A stretch of DNA of 64,000 nt from Salinilacustrithrix flava (lineage in GTDB: Bacteria; Actinomycetota; Acidimicrobiia; Acidimicrobiales; Salinilacustritrichaceae): contig NZ_CP133888.1 in assembly GCF_041228405.1 (NCBI RefSeq), positions 2,790,001 to 2,854,000 of the forward strand, read 5' to 3'. A program made the translations under genes and the position numbers. This document shows positions 10,120 to 19,518 of this stretch, piece after piece. Numbering within the stretch: position 1 is the stretch's first letter; every line of letters begins with the position of its first letter. The notes beneath the pieces are model-generated. The model searched no databases, was not told the DNA's origin, and saw nothing but the letters and a program-made list of their open reading frames with translations.

Positions 10120-10836
10120 ATGACCGCGGTGGCGGTGGTCGCCGTGCTGGTCGCTGCGGCACTCGGTGCCTTCGTCCAGGGCAGCGTGGGGTTCGGCCAC
10201 AACCTCATCGCCGCACCCGTCTTCGCCCTCGCCGACGAGCGGCTCGTGCCAGGGCCGGCCATCGCGTCCGCCGGCGTCCTCGTCCTGCTCATGGTGGTGC
10301 GTGACCGCCGAGGGCTGCACCTGGGAGAGGTGGGCACCGCGCTGATCGGCCGGGTCCCGGGCACGATCCTCGCGGCTGCGACCGTCGCGGTGCTCCCCGC
10401 CGACGACCTCGCGGTGGTCTTCGCGGTGCTGGTGCTGGTCGCGGTCGGGATCACCGCCTCCGGCGTCGCCGTCCGCCCCACCCGCACGACCCTCGTCGGC
10501 GCGGGCGCGCTCTCGGGGTTCATGGGCACGGCGACCTCGATCGGTGGCCCGCCGATGGCCATGCTCTACGCCGGCGAGCAGGGTCGGCGGCTGCGCGGCA
10601 CGCTGGCCGGCTTCTTCCTGACCGGCATCCTCATGAGCCTGCTCGCCCTCGTGGTCACGGGCAGCTTCGGCGTGGAGGAGCTGCGACTGTCCCTGCTGCC
10701 GGTGCCGGCGATCCTCGTCGGCTTCACCCTGTCGTCGTGGGGTGCCCGCCGGCTCGACGCGGGGCGGACCCGGCCCGCGGTGCTGGCCGTGGCGGCGCTG
10801 AGCGCCGTCTCGGTGCTCGGCGACGCGCTGCGCTGA
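10120..10836 (+). CDS. TSUP (TauE/SafE) family membrane permease
   Basis: Polytopic membrane protein of 238 residues with about seven or eight hydrophobic segments and the TSUP repeats: GAFVQGSVGFGHNLIAAPVF near the N-terminus and GFMGTATSIGGPPMAMLY at mid-protein. Members of this family move sulfur-containing anions, sulfite, sulfoacetate or other organic anions; the substrate here is not predictable. ATG 10120 lies 7 bp after the ABC gene, so it may be the last gene of the MarR operon. About 225 bp without a convincing gene follow before the next start. Confidence 0.85.
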   Translation: MTAVAVVAVLVAAALGAFVQGSVGFGHNLIAAPVFALADERLVPGPAIASAGVLVLLMVVRDRRGLHLGEVGTALIGRVPGTILAAATVAVLPADDLAVVFAVLVLVAVGITASGVAVRPTRTTLVGAGALSGFMGTATSIGGPPMAMLYAGEQGRRLRGTLAGFFLTGILMSLLALVVTGSFGVEELRLSLLPVPAILVGFTLSSWGARRLDAGRTRPAVLAVAALSAVSVLGDALR

Positions 10837-11062
10837 GCATGTGCCCGGGCGGCGGGCCCGGCAGGGAGTGGCACCGACGGAACGGCCGGACAGGCGGGAG
10901 AGGGAGGGTCTGGCCGACCGCCCCGTCAAGATGCCACTTGGATCATCGTGCCGCCGGCCGCCGGACTTGAGGGCGGATTGTCGGAATGTCCGGCGCCCCC
11001 GGCGAGATCGGAAGCCACGGAAGCCCGGCACCCTCGGGGCCGCGGCGTGCCACGATGCAGCG

Positions 11063-11962
11063 ATGGACGATCAGACTGCTCCCGCCGACGCCTACGACGA
11101 GATCACCTACGAGGTCGACGGCGCCGTGGCCACCATCACCCTCGACCGGCCCGACCGCCTCAACGCCTTCACCGTCCGCATGATGCAGGAGATGATCGCG
11201 GCCTTCGACGAGATCGACGCCGACGACGCCGTGCGCGCCGTCATCGTGACCGGTGCCGGCCGCGGCTTCTGCGCCGGTGCCGACCTGGCGGCGGGCGGCG
11301 ACACCTTCGACTCCGATGCCCAGTCGGGCGGGAGCGCCCCGTCCGAGATGGAGGAGCGCGACGGGGGCGGCCTCGTCACCCTCCGCATCTTCGAGTGCAC
11401 GAAGCCGGTGATCGCCGCGATCAACGGACCGGCGGTCGGCGTCGGCGCCACGATGACGCTGCCGATGGACATCCGCCTGGCGTCGACCCAGTCGAAGTTC
11501 GGCTTCGTCTTCGCTCGCCGGGGCATCATCCCCGAGGCCTGCTCCTCCTGGTTCCTGCCCCGCCTCGTCGGCATCTCCCAGGCCGCGGAGTGGTGCTACT
11601 CCGGCCGGGTGTTCGGTCCCGAGGAGGCCCTGGCCGGCGGGTTGGTCCGCTCGATCCACGAACCCGACGAGCTGCTCGGCGCCGCCCAGGAGCTCGCCGA
11701 GGAGATCGCCCACAACACCTCGGCGGTCAGCGTGGCCATGACCCGGGCGATGCTGTGGCGCATGCTGGGGGAGTCCCACCCCATGGCCGCCCACGAGGTC
11801 GACTCGCCCGGCATCGCCTACCTCGGCAAGAGCGCAGACGCCCGAGAGGGGGTCATGTCCTTCCTCGAGAAGCGGCCCGCTGCCTTCACCGACACGGTCA
11901 CCGAGGACATGCCGCCCTTCTACCCGTGGTGGGAGGAGCGCGGCTTCCGCGACGGACGCTGA
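11063..11962 (+). CDS. enoyl-CoA hydratase/isomerase family protein
   Basis: Crotonase-fold enzyme of 299 residues acting on acyl-CoA thioesters. The N-terminal half shows ITLDRPDRLNAFT, VTGAGRGFCAGADL (first oxyanion-hole strand) and AAINGPAVGVGATMTLPMDIRLA (second oxyanion hole). The mid-region RRGIIPEACSSWFLPRLVG carries a Glu in the position of the catalytic acid/base, and AEWCYSGRVFGPEEALAGGLV follows. ATG 11063 starts where homology begins; the 225 bp upstream show no ORF with a supported start. It probably works in fatty acid or branched-chain breakdown. Its stop is followed within 20 bp by the EamA gene. Confidence 0.92.
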   Translation: MDDQTAPADAYDEITYEVDGAVATITLDRPDRLNAFTVRMMQEMIAAFDEIDADDAVRAVIVTGAGRGFCAGADLAAGGDTFDSDAQSGGSAPSEMEERDGGGLVTLRIFECTKPVIAAINGPAVGVGATMTLPMDIRLASTQSKFGFVFARRGIIPEACSSWFLPRLVGISQAAEWCYSGRVFGPEEALAGGLVRSIHEPDELLGAAQELAEEIAHNTSAVSVAMTRAMLWRMLGESHPMAAHEVDSPGIAYLGKSADAREGVMSFLEKRPAAFTDTVTEDMPPFYPWWEERGFRDGR

Positions 11963-11979
11963 GCCGCTTGCCCACCCCC

Positions 11980-12879
11980 GTGCCGCCGGAGACGGCGCGC
12001 CCGCCCGCGCCCCGGGGCGACCTGGCCCTGCTCGGCGTCGCGGTGCTCGCCGTCTCCACCTCCGGTCCGCTCATCCGCTACGCCGCCGCGCCGGCGCTCG
12101 CCATCGCCATGTGGCGCAACGCGCTCGCCCTCCCGGTCCTGGCGATCCCGGCGTGGCGCGCCCGTCGGCCCGACCGCCGCGAGGCCCGCCTCATCGCCCT
12201 GTCGGGGGTGTTCCTGGCGGCCCACTTCGCCACGTGGGTGCCCTCGCTGTCCTACACGAGCGTGGCCTCATCGGTCGCCCTGGTGGCCACCCAGCCGGTC
12301 TGGGCCGCCCTCATCGCCCGCGCCCGGGGCGAGCACGTCCACCGCGAGGTCTGGATCGGGATCGGCGTCGCCCTCGTCGGGGTCCTGGTCCTCTCCGGCG
12401 TGGACCTGTCGATCTCGCCCCGGGCGCTGTTCGGCGACCTGCTCGCCATGGTCGGTGGGGCACTCGCGGCGGCCTACGTGTCGGTGGGCTCCGAGGTGCG
12501 CCGCTCGGTGGGCACCGCCGTCTACACCACCGGCTGCTACGGCGTGGCGTCGGCCCTCCTGCTCCTCGCCTGCCTCGTGTCGGGCCGTCCCATCGCCGGG
12601 TTCAGCACCGCCACCTGGCTCGCCATCGCCGCCCTGGTCGTGGGCCCCCAGCTCCTCGGCCACACCCTGGTCAACACCGTCCTGCGGTCCATCACCGCCA
12701 CCGCCGTGTCCGTCGCCATCCTCTTCGAGGTGGTCGGTGCCACGGTGATCGCCGCCCTGTGGTTCGGTGAGACACCGCCGCTCGCGGCCATCCCCGCTGG
12801 ACTCCTGATCTTCTCAGGCATCATCGTGGTGATCCGCGCCGGACGCCGTCGACCCGTCGAAGGAGCTCCCCTTGGCTGA
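11980..12879 (+). CDS. EamA/DMT family transporter
   Basis: Drug/metabolite transporter-type permease of 299 residues with about ten hydrophobic helices in two EamA repeats: the first from LALLGVAVLAVSTSGPLIRYAA, the second from LFGDLLAMVGGALAAAYV. The first repeat contains SLSYTSVASSVALVATQPVWAAL and the second FEVVGATVIAALWFGE, both typical. The start is uncertain: GTG 11980 is used, but TTG 11968 in the same frame is also possible, and neither has a clear ribosome-binding site. The last codons overlap the NudC start by 8 bp, so translation may be coupled. The substrate is unknown. Confidence 0.85.
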   Translation: MPPETARPPAPRGDLALLGVAVLAVSTSGPLIRYAAAPALAIAMWRNALALPVLAIPAWRARRPDRREARLIALSGVFLAAHFATWVPSLSYTSVASSVALVATQPVWAALIARARGEHVHREVWIGIGVALVGVLVLSGVDLSISPRALFGDLLAMVGGALAAAYVSVGSEVRRSVGTAVYTTGCYGVASALLLLACLVSGRPIAGFSTATWLAIAALVVGPQLLGHTLVNTVLRSITATAVSVAILFEVVGATVIAALWFGETPPLAAIPAGLLIFSGIIVVIRAGRRRPVEGAPLG

Positions 12880-13663
12880 ACGTCCCTTCACCCCGCTCGT
12901 GGATCCGCCCACCGGAACCTCGGCGGATGCCCCGCTGGTGTTCACGGTCCGCGGTGACCAGGTGCACCTCGCGGAGGTGGACACGGTCGACCCCGACGAG
13001 CTCGGCGAGGGGCACCTGTACCTCGGCCAGCTCGGGGGCAGCGACTGCTGGGCGGTCGACGTGGACGGCGACGACGAGCCCGACGTCCTGCTCACCCCGC
13101 TCATGGCCCTCCACGCCAACGTGTCCGAGGCCGAGTGGCTGGTGGCCGGGCGGGCCGTGCAGCTGGTCCAGTGGCGGCGCACGCACCGCTTCTGCGGGAG
13201 CTGCGGCGGACCGACGGAGATGGTGCCCGGCGAGCGGGCGATGCGGTGCGAGGACTGCCGGCTGATGGCCTTCCCCCGCCTCGCGCCGGCGGTGATCACC
13301 CTCGTCACCCGTCCTGACGGTGCCGCCCTCCTCGCTCGCAACGCGGCCTGGCCGATGCCGATGTTCTCCTGCCTCGCCGGCTTCGTCGAGCCGGGGGAGA
13401 CGCTGGAGCACGCCGTGGCCCGGGAGGTGGAGGAGGAGGTCGGCATCCAGATCGGCCGCGTCGCCTACCAGGGCTCCCAGCCGTGGCCGTTCCCGCACTC
13501 GCTCATGATCGGCTTCCACGCCGAGTACGAGTCGGGCGACATCGATGTCGACGGCGTCGAGATCGCCGAGGCCGACTGGTTCACCACCGACGAGCTCCCG
13601 CCGATCCCGCCCCGCCTGTCGATCGCCCGCCGCCTGATCGACGAGTGGATCGCCGCGAACTGA
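12872..13663 (+). CDS. nudC: NAD+ diphosphatase / NADH pyrophosphatase (NudC-like Nudix hydrolase)
   Basis: Hydrolyses NAD(H), and in some species decaps NAD-capped RNA. It has 263 residues. A zinc ribbon is formed by FCGSCGG and RCEDCR, followed by the Nudix box GFVEPGETLEHAVAREVEEE and the NudC signature SQPWPFPHSLM, which separates this subfamily from other Nudix enzymes. The TTG start at 12872 is supported by an AAGGAG ribosome-binding site about 7 bases upstream. It overlaps the end of the EamA gene by 8 bp and is followed 18 bp later by the MFS gene. Confidence 0.93.
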   Translation: MAERPFTPLVDPPTGTSADAPLVFTVRGDQVHLAEVDTVDPDELGEGHLYLGQLGGSDCWAVDVDGDDEPDVLLTPLMALHANVSEAEWLVAGRAVQLVQWRRTHRFCGSCGGPTEMVPGERAMRCEDCRLMAFPRLAPAVITLVTRPDGAALLARNAAWPMPMFSCLAGFVEPGETLEHAVAREVEEEVGIQIGRVAYQGSQPWPFPHSLMIGFHAEYESGDIDVDGVEIAEADWFTTDELPPIPPRLSIARRLIDEWIAAN

Positions 13664-13681
13664 ACCGCCTCGATCGCTGCC

Positions 13682-14890
13682 ATGACCGCGCCCCCTTCCT
13701 CCGACGCGCCCGCCGGTCCCGCCGCGGACGACGAGCGGCTGCTCACGCCGCTCTTCGCGCTGCTCATCGCGGCCGGGCTCTGCTACTTCCTGTCCATCGC
13801 CGCGCTGCTGCCGACGCTGCCCCTGTACGTCGAGGAGGAGCTCGGTGGCAGCGGTCTGGAGGTCGGCATCGTGGTCGGCGCCTTCGCCGTGTCGGCGGCC
13901 CTGATCCGGCCCACGGTCGGTCGCCTCGGGGATGTGGTCGGGCGGCGCACGATGTCGATGGTCGGCGCCGGGCTGGCGGCGGTGGCCGTGGTCCCGCTCG
14001 GGCTGGTCCCGGCGATCTGGTTCCTCGTGGTGCTCCGCCTCGTGGCCGGTCTCGGCGAGGCGTGCTTCTTCATCGGCGCCGCCACCGCCGCCCAGGACCT
14101 GGCACCGGACCACCGACGGGGTGAAGCCGCCTCGCTGTTCTCGGTGGCCATCTACTCCGGCCTGGCCTTCGGCCCCACCGTGGGCGAGGCCGTCTACAAG
14201 AGCTGGGGCCCGACCTCGACCTGGCTGTTCGCCGGGGGCAGCGCCGCGATCGCGTTCGTGCTGTCGTGGTTCATCCCCCGGGAGATGGGCCGGGCCGAGA
14301 ACCCAGCGCCGCGGCGGGGGCTGCTCCACCCGGCCGCGATCCTGCCCGGCTCCGTGCTGCTCATGGGCATCCTCGGGTTCACCGGCTTCGCCGCGTTCCT
14401 GCCGCTCTACGTCGACGAGGTCGGCACGGACCAGGCCGGGCCGTTCTTCCTCGTCTACGGCGTGATCGTCCTGGCCGTGCGCATCGTCGGCGCACGCGTC
14501 CCGGACCGGCTCGGCCCGGTGCGCACCTCGTCCTACGCGCTCGTGTCGATCGCCGCCGGCGTCGGGGTGGTTGCCGCCGTCGGTTCGGTGACCGGCATCT
14601 GGATCGGCACGGTGCTGCTCGCCATCGGCATGTCGCTGCTGTTCCCCGCCCTGTTCACCCTCGCCGTCAACGGGGCGCCGGCCGAGGAGCGCAGCCACGC
14701 CGTCGGCACCTTCTCGCTGTTCTTCGACCTGTCCCAGGGCCTGGGGGCACCGGCGCTCGGCCTGGCGGTCACCGCGTTCGGCACCGAGCGGGCGGCGTTC
14801 GTGGTCGGCGCGATCGTGGCGCTCGGCGGGCTCGTCCTCGCCAACACCCGGCTGCGGGCCGCGGCGCCCGTCAGCCCAGCGTCGAGCTGA
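13682..14890 (+). CDS. MFS transporter
   Basis: Major facilitator superfamily permease of 402 residues with 12 predicted membrane helices. The helix 2-3 loop has the MFS motif A variant GRLGDVVGRR, and RLVAGLGEACFFIGAATAAQDLAPDHRRGEAASLFS is the helix 4-5 region typical of drug-efflux or sugar-efflux branches. ATG 13682 gives a short cytoplasmic N-terminus. The 3' end overlaps the convergent methyltransferase gene by 20 bp, so no separate terminator fits between them. The substrate is unknown. Confidence 0.9.
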   Translation: MTAPPSSDAPAGPAADDERLLTPLFALLIAAGLCYFLSIAALLPTLPLYVEEELGGSGLEVGIVVGAFAVSAALIRPTVGRLGDVVGRRTMSMVGAGLAAVAVVPLGLVPAIWFLVVLRLVAGLGEACFFIGAATAAQDLAPDHRRGEAASLFSVAIYSGLAFGPTVGEAVYKSWGPTSTWLFAGGSAAIAFVLSWFIPREMGRAENPAPRRGLLHPAAILPGSVLLMGILGFTGFAAFLPLYVDEVGTDQAGPFFLVYGVIVLAVRIVGARVPDRLGPVRTSSYALVSIAAGVGVVAAVGSVTGIWIGTVLLAIGMSLLFPALFTLAVNGAPAEERSHAVGTFSLFFDLSQGLGAPALGLAVTAFGTERAAFVVGAIVALGGLVLANTRLRAAAPVSPASS

Positions 14891-15674
14891 GCGCCAGGGC
14901 CACCGCGGCCGCGGTGGCCACGTTGAGCGAGTCCACGCCCGGTGCGATCGGGATGCGCACCCGAGCGTCCGCCGCCGCCAGGGTGGCGTCGTCCAGCCCG
15001 GGGCCCTCGGCCCCGACCAGCCAGGCGATGCGATCGCCCCGGTCTCCGGCGAGCTCGTGCACGGTGCGGTCGCCGGACGGGGTGAGGGCGAAGGTGCGGA
15101 GCCCGGCGCGGGCGAGGTCGTCCAACGCCTCGTGCAGCGGCCCGATGCGGGTCCAGGGCACGTGGAGGACGTGGCCGAGCGACACCCGCACGGAGCGTCG
15201 GTAGAGCGGGTCCGCACACCGGGGATCCAGGAGCACGGCGTCGATCCCGAACGCCGCCGCGTTGCGGAACAGGGAGCCGAGGTTCTCGTGGTCGTTGACC
15301 GCCTCGATCACGAGCACGCGACGGGCGCCGGCCAGCAGGACGGCCGGGTCGGGGAGGGGCAACCGGCCGACCGAGGCGATGACCCCCCGGTGGATCGGGT
15401 ACCCGGTGACGCCCTGCAGCAGCGGTGGAGGGCCGACGAAGACGTCGACGTCGGTGGCGCCGAGCAGGGCGGCGACCCGGTCGAGCTTGGGTTCGGCGAC
15501 CAGCACGGCGCGCAGCGGGTGGTTCGAGCCCAGCACCGCCTCCAGGGTCAAGATGCCCTCGGCGACGAAGCAGCCGTGCTCGGCCTCGATCCGGGTCCGG
15601 GCCGCGGCGTCGGTCAGCTGGGTCAGCTCGACCAGGCGCGGGTCGGCCGGGTCGTCGACGGGCACGACCCGCAC
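14871..15674 (-). CDS. TrmH/SpoU family RNA methyltransferase
   Basis: 2'-O-ribose RNA methyltransferase with the SPOUT knot, 267 residues. An N-terminal substrate-binding part (FVAEGILTLEAVL) precedes the three SpoU motifs: EAVNDHENLGSLFRNAAAFG with the catalytic Arg, WLVGAEGPGLDD, and IPIAPGVDSLNVATAAAVAL. This combination marks the TrmH/tsnR branch; the target (tRNA or 23S rRNA) is not determined. GTG 15674 is chosen because it lies 1 bp downstream of the stop of the antiporter gene upstream on the same strand, which suggests translational coupling. Confidence 0.92.
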   Translation of the reverse strand: MRVVPVDDPADPRLVELTQLTDAAARTRIEAEHGCFVAEGILTLEAVLGSNHPLRAVLVAEPKLDRVAALLGATDVDVFVGPPPLLQGVTGYPIHRGVIASVGRLPLPDPAVLLAGARRVLVIEAVNDHENLGSLFRNAAAFGIDAVLLDPRCADPLYRRSVRVSLGHVLHVPWTRIGPLHEALDDLARAGLRTFALTPSGDRTVHELAGDRGDRIAWLVGAEGPGLDDATLAAADARVRIPIAPGVDSLNVATAAAVALALSSTLG

Positions 15675-15675
15675 C

Positions 15676-17619
15676 TCAGCGCCCCGAGACCATGAGCAGT
15701 GTGCGACCCGGGAGCGCCCGGGCGAGCTGGGACGCCCGCCGGTCCAGCCCCGCCCGCGTGGCCGGCATACCCCCGATGACGATGTCGCCGGCACCGGTGT
15801 GGTCGGGCAGCGACTGCAGCGACGTGCGCTCCTCGGTGAACAGCTCGACCTCCTGGCCGATGACCTGGCCGACCAGGTTCGGGTGCTGGTCGGTGACCAC
15901 GACGAAGGGGACGCCGTAGTGCCTGGCCAGGCGCCGGCCGACGCTGGCGCTGAGGTGGGTGGTGGGCCGGGCCGCCGGGCTGAGGTCCCGGTCGATCACG
16001 TCGAGGACGATGCGGTCGGGCTCGAGGTGGGCAGGGCGGCAGACGAGCACGGGCACCGGGGACAGGGTGATGATCGCGTCGGTGTCCTCGCCGAAGTGGT
16101 GCTTGCTGCGGGCGGCGTAGCCCTTCCAGCCGAGCAGGATGCTGCTGGCGCCGGTCTCGATCGCCGTGTGCAGCATCCCGGCGCTGGCCGTGACGTCGAT
16201 GCGCACCATGGCCCGGAGGTCGGCCCCGCCGCCGAGCGCGACCGCCTCCACCGCGTCGGTCATCTCGGCACGGAGCTGCTCCACCTCGTCGGGCGCGGCG
16301 TCGAAGTTGAGGACCGTGAGGGGCACGACGACACCGCTGTCCGTGCGAGCGATGGCGGCCGCGATCTCGACCAGCTGCTCGGCTCGTCCGCTGTCGGCGA
16401 TCGGCACCACGACGGTGGCACCGACCTCGGGGATCTGGCGGTCGGGGCGGGGGATGGACTGGGCGAAGCGCTCGGTGAGGGCACCGGACAGCACGCAGGT
16501 CAGCAGGATGACCAGCACCACGGCGTTGACCTCGGTGACGCCGATCAGGCCGATGTCGAGGGCGACGATGGCGGCGGCGAGGGCGCCGGCAGCCTGCGCG
16601 GTCGTGAGGCCGACCATCAGCCCGACCTCGGCCCGGCTGAGGGTGGTCACCAGGCGGATCGGGTACACGGCCAGGATCTTCGAGCCGACGGCGGCCACGG
16701 TGAGCACCGCGCCGAGGACGAGGCCCTCCGGGTCCGTCACCAGCTCGACGGGGTCGATGAGCATGCCGGTGGACACCAGGAAGATCGGGATGAGCAGGCT
16801 GCTGCCGAGGAACTGGATGCGCTCCATGAGCAGCGCGTCGCCGGGGACGAACCGGTTGAGCGCCAGGCCGGCGACGAAGGCCCCCACGATCGGCTCGATG
16901 CCGAGGACCTCGGCCAGGAGGGCGGCTCCGAACGCGAGGGCGAGGGTGAAGGAGTACCGAACCGTGCGGTCGGTGCCGAGGCCGGTGAAGAACCACTGGG
17001 CCAGGCGGGGCAGGCCGGTGAACGCAGCAGCGAAGAAGAGGACGATGCCGCCGACGAAGCCGACCCAGAACACCAGCCCGAGGGTGCCGCTGTGGGCGGC
17101 GGCGACCACGGCGAGCACGAGCAGCGCCACGATCGTGGAGACCAGGGTCCCGCCGAGGGAGATCACCGAGGCCCGGGTCTCGGCCAGGCCGAAGCGCTGG
17201 ACGGTGGGGTAGGTGACGAGCGTGTGGGACGTGAAGGCGGACGCCAGCAGCGCGGCGGCCAGGAACTCGAGGCCGAGGGCCATGCCGGCCAGCGTCGTGA
17301 TCACCAGGGGCAGGACGGTGGTGGCGATGGAGAACACCAGGGCGCCGTCGCGCTCGCGGGCGAAGCTCTCCCGGTCGAGGTCGAGGCCGGCCAGGAACAT
17401 CAGGTAGAGCAGCCCGGCACCCCCGAACAGGGCGACGGTGCCGTCCCGCTGGAGGAGGCCGGCGCCGCCCGGCCCGATGGCCACGCCGACGAGGACCAGC
17501 CCCACGATGCCGGGCAGGCGGACCCACCGGGCCAGGATCGGCCCGACGAGGATGGCCAGGAAGACGACGACGAAGAAGGACGCCGGCTCGTCGAACGGCA
17601 GGCGCAGGGCGTCGGGCAT
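15676..17619 (-). CDS. CPA2-family cation:proton antiporter with universal-stress-like C-terminus
   Basis: Membrane antiporter of 647 residues. About 12 transmembrane helices span residues 10-390 (for example VGLVLVGVAIGPGG and EPIVGAFVAGLALNR), typical of the KefB/CPA2 Na+(K+)/H+ exchangers. The remaining 250 residues are cytoplasmic and resemble a pair of universal-stress-protein domains (VVVPLTVLNFD, ASSILLGWKGY, PVPVLVCRP), which would act as regulatory nucleotide-binding modules. The ATG at 17619 is followed by a typical hydrophilic start. It is directly upstream of, and probably cotranscribed with, the TrmH-type gene. Confidence 0.9.
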   Translation of the reverse strand: MPDALRLPFDEPASFFVVVFLAILVGPILARWVRLPGIVGLVLVGVAIGPGGAGLLQRDGTVALFGGAGLLYLMFLAGLDLDRESFARERDGALVFSIATTVLPLVITTLAGMALGLEFLAAALLASAFTSHTLVTYPTVQRFGLAETRASVISLGGTLVSTIVALLVLAVVAAAHSGTLGLVFWVGFVGGIVLFFAAAFTGLPRLAQWFFTGLGTDRTVRYSFTLALAFGAALLAEVLGIEPIVGAFVAGLALNRFVPGDALLMERIQFLGSSLLIPIFLVSTGMLIDPVELVTDPEGLVLGAVLTVAAVGSKILAVYPIRLVTTLSRAEVGLMVGLTTAQAAGALAAAIVALDIGLIGVTEVNAVVLVILLTCVLSGALTERFAQSIPRPDRQIPEVGATVVVPIADSGRAEQLVEIAAAIARTDSGVVVPLTVLNFDAAPDEVEQLRAEMTDAVEAVALGGGADLRAMVRIDVTASAGMLHTAIETGASSILLGWKGYAARSKHHFGEDTDAIITLSPVPVLVCRPAHLEPDRIVLDVIDRDLSPAARPTTHLSASVGRRLARHYGVPFVVVTDQHPNLVGQVIGQEVELFTEERTSLQSLPDHTGAGDIVIGGMPATRAGLDRRASQLARALPGRTLLMVSGR

Positions 17620-17672
17620 CCGGCGACGCTAGCCAGGCGGCGAGGCCCGACCGGATCGCCGCCGCCCCCGGT

Positions 17673-18332
17673 TCAGGTGAGCTCGGCGATCCGTGGGGTC
17701 CGGGCCAGCGCGGCGGGCACCGGGGTGTCGGCCAGCCGGTGGCCGATGCGCAGCGCCGGCTCGATGAGGGCGGGCACCATGACGGTCATCACCACCGTCC
17801 CGGCCCCGAGCTGGCCGCCGAGGAGGAACCCGCCGACCACCAGGCTGCCGTCGAGGGCGAACCGCACGACGGCGGGCCGGACCTCGTAGCGGCGGTAGAT
17901 CCCGACGAACAGGGCGTCCTGGGCGGACGGCCCGAGGTCGGCGGCGAGGTAGAAGGCCACCCCGACGGCGATGAGGGCGGCGCCGACGCCGAGCAGGGCG
18001 ATGCGGGCGGCGAGCAGCTCCGGGGTGGACAGGACGTCGAGGAGGGCGCCGATGAAGACGCCGCCGAACGCGAGCACCAGCGTCGCGATCCACGGGCGCT
18101 CGCCCAGCCAGAACCACGCCAGGGCCAGCGCGGCCAGCGCCTCACCGAGCACGACCACGCCGAAGCCGAGACCGGTCGCCTCGACCAGGCCCGTCTCGAA
18201 GACCTGCCACGAGCCGACCCCGAGCTCGGAGGTGATGGCCAGCGAGATGCCCGTGAGCAAGCAGGCGACGCCGGCCACGAACACGCCCCAGCGGCGAGGC
18301 GTGCCGAAGGGCTGGTCAGGGAGGCTCGACAC
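17673..18332 (-). CDS. YczE/YitT family membrane protein
   Basis: Integral membrane protein of about 219 residues with five or six helices. The paired motifs ELGVGSWQVF and DLGPSAQDALFVGI are characteristic of YczE/YyaS-like proteins, whose function is unknown (YczE affects surfactin synthesis in Bacillus). Several GTG codons (18356, 18341, 18335, 18332) could start it; 18332 is taken because it minimises the overlap with the VWA gene upstream, which ends at 18316. It lies at the end of the CO-dehydrogenase-like operon but shows no direct link to it. Confidence 0.82.
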   Translation of the reverse strand: MSSLPDQPFGTPRRWGVFVAGVACLLTGISLAITSELGVGSWQVFETGLVEATGLGFGVVVLGEALAALALAWFWLGERPWIATLVLAFGGVFIGALLDVLSTPELLAARIALLGVGAALIAVGVAFYLAADLGPSAQDALFVGIYRRYEVRPAVVRFALDGSLVVGGFLLGGQLGAGTVVMTVMVPALIEPALRIGHRLADTPVPAALARTPRIAELT

Positions 18333-19518
18333 CACGGGCACGGTAGGGGTCAACACCGCCGGACCCGCGGTTCGTTCCCACCGGCGCCCGCCGGAGCCCG
18401 AGCACGACGTCGGCCAGCTCCTCGAGTGCGGCGATGCTGTGCCCGGACACGAAGTCGTCGACGTGGGGGAGCGAGGCCGCCAGCCCGGCTGCGGTGGGCT
18501 CGAAGCCCTCCCGGGCCTTGCGCGGGTTGGCCCACACCACCCGGTGGGCCAGCCGTGCCATGCGCCCCATCTGCTGCTCCAGGAGGGCGATGTCGCCGCG
18601 CTCCCACCCGTCGGAGAGCACGACGACCACGGCCCCCCGGACGAGGCCGCGCTGGCCCCATCGGTCCAGCAGCTCCTTCAGGAGCGGCCCGAGGCGGGTG
18701 CCGCCGCTCCAGTCCGGCACGGCCCGGCTGACGGCGGCCATCGCGGTGTCGGGGTCGCGATGGGCCAGCTCGGTGGTGACCCGGGTGAGGCGGGTGCCGA
18801 GGGTGAAGACCTCCGTCGGCGTGACCCCGCGCGCCGACGCGGCGTGCGCGAAGCGGAGCAGGGCCGTGGCGTAGGCCGACATGGAGCCGCTGACGTCGAC
18901 CACGAGCACGACCCGGCGAGGCCGGTGCCGCCGCTCCCGGCGGTGGAGCCGACCGGGTTCACCGCCCTGGCGCAGGACGCTGCGCAGGATCCGGCGCCGG
19001 TCGAGGTCGCGCGTGCCCCCCGGCCGGTGTCGACGGGTGCGCCGCAGCTCGCCGGGGAGGCGCAGGCGGTCCAGCAGCAGGTCGACCATCGCCCGCTCGG
19101 CGTCGCCCATGGCGGCGAAGTCCCGGTGGCGGAGCTGCTCCGCGGCCGAGGCGTCGGGGACGGCGACCGGGACGCTGGCGTCGTCCTCGGCACCGTCGGG
19201 TGGCAGCGCATCGGCGAGGGAGGGGCGCAGGGAGCTGGTCCGGGGTGGCGCGATCGCCCGCAGGCGCTCGTGGGGCGCCTCGCCCCCGAAGTACGCCTCG
19301 AAGGCGCGGTCGTAGCGCTCGACGTCGTCGTGGCTCCCGCACAGGCTGGCGCGGCCGGCCCAGTACAGGTGGGCGCGGTGGGTGGGGTCGAGCACGGCCA
19401 GGGCGTCGATGAGCGACTGCACCCGCCCGGGTGTGGCGGGCACACCGGCGGCGCGCAGGGTCCGGGCGAAGCCGACGATCGTGTCGATCGCATCGGCGGG
19501 GCCGGTCCCGGCGATCAC
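18316..19518 (-). CDS. coxE: VWA domain protein, CoxE-like
   Basis: Protein of 400 residues with a C-terminal von Willebrand A domain. The MIDAS motif DVSGSMS sits near residue 220, with later VVVLSDGWERGD and VVWANPRK strands. In CO-dehydrogenase clusters CoxE works with the AAA+ ATPase CoxD to insert the copper/sulfur part of the active site; here the partner ATPase gene lies just upstream. GTG 19518 overlaps the stop of that gene (GTGA), so the two are translationally coupled. The open frame extends much further upstream, but antisense to no start signal and over other coding genes, and is rejected. Confidence 0.88.
   Translation of the reverse strand: MIAGTGPADAIDTIVGFARTLRAAGVPATPGRVQSLIDALAVLDPTHRAHLYWAGRASLCGSHDDVERYDRAFEAYFGGEAPHERLRAIAPPRTSSLRPSLADALPPDGAEDDASVPVAVPDASAAEQLRHRDFAAMGDAERAMVDLLLDRLRLPGELRRTRRHRPGGTRDLDRRRILRSVLRQGGEPGRLHRRERRHRPRRVVLVVDVSGSMSAYATALLRFAHAASARGVTPTEVFTLGTRLTRVTTELAHRDPDTAMAAVSRAVPDWSGGTRLGPLLKELLDRWGQRGLVRGAVVVVLSDGWERGDIALLEQQMGRMARLAHRVVWANPRKAREGFEPTAAGLAASLPHVDDFVSGHSIAALEELADVVLGLRRAPVGTNRGSGGVDPYRARGVEPP

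Noticed and set aside
8085..10562. An 825-codon open frame on the minus strand
   Set aside because: It is antisense to the second ABC subunit and the TSUP gene, with low-complexity His/Asp/Gly-rich translation and no family motifs.
10837..11062. Possible terminator or small gene between the TSUP and enoyl-CoA hydratase genes
   Set aside because: The GC-rich GCCCGGGC/GGGCCCGGC stretch near 10850 does not pair cleanly, and no ORF has a supported start.
15262..17889. An 875-codon open frame on the plus strand
   Set aside because: It lies opposite the clearly recognisable cation:proton antiporter and has shadow-type composition.
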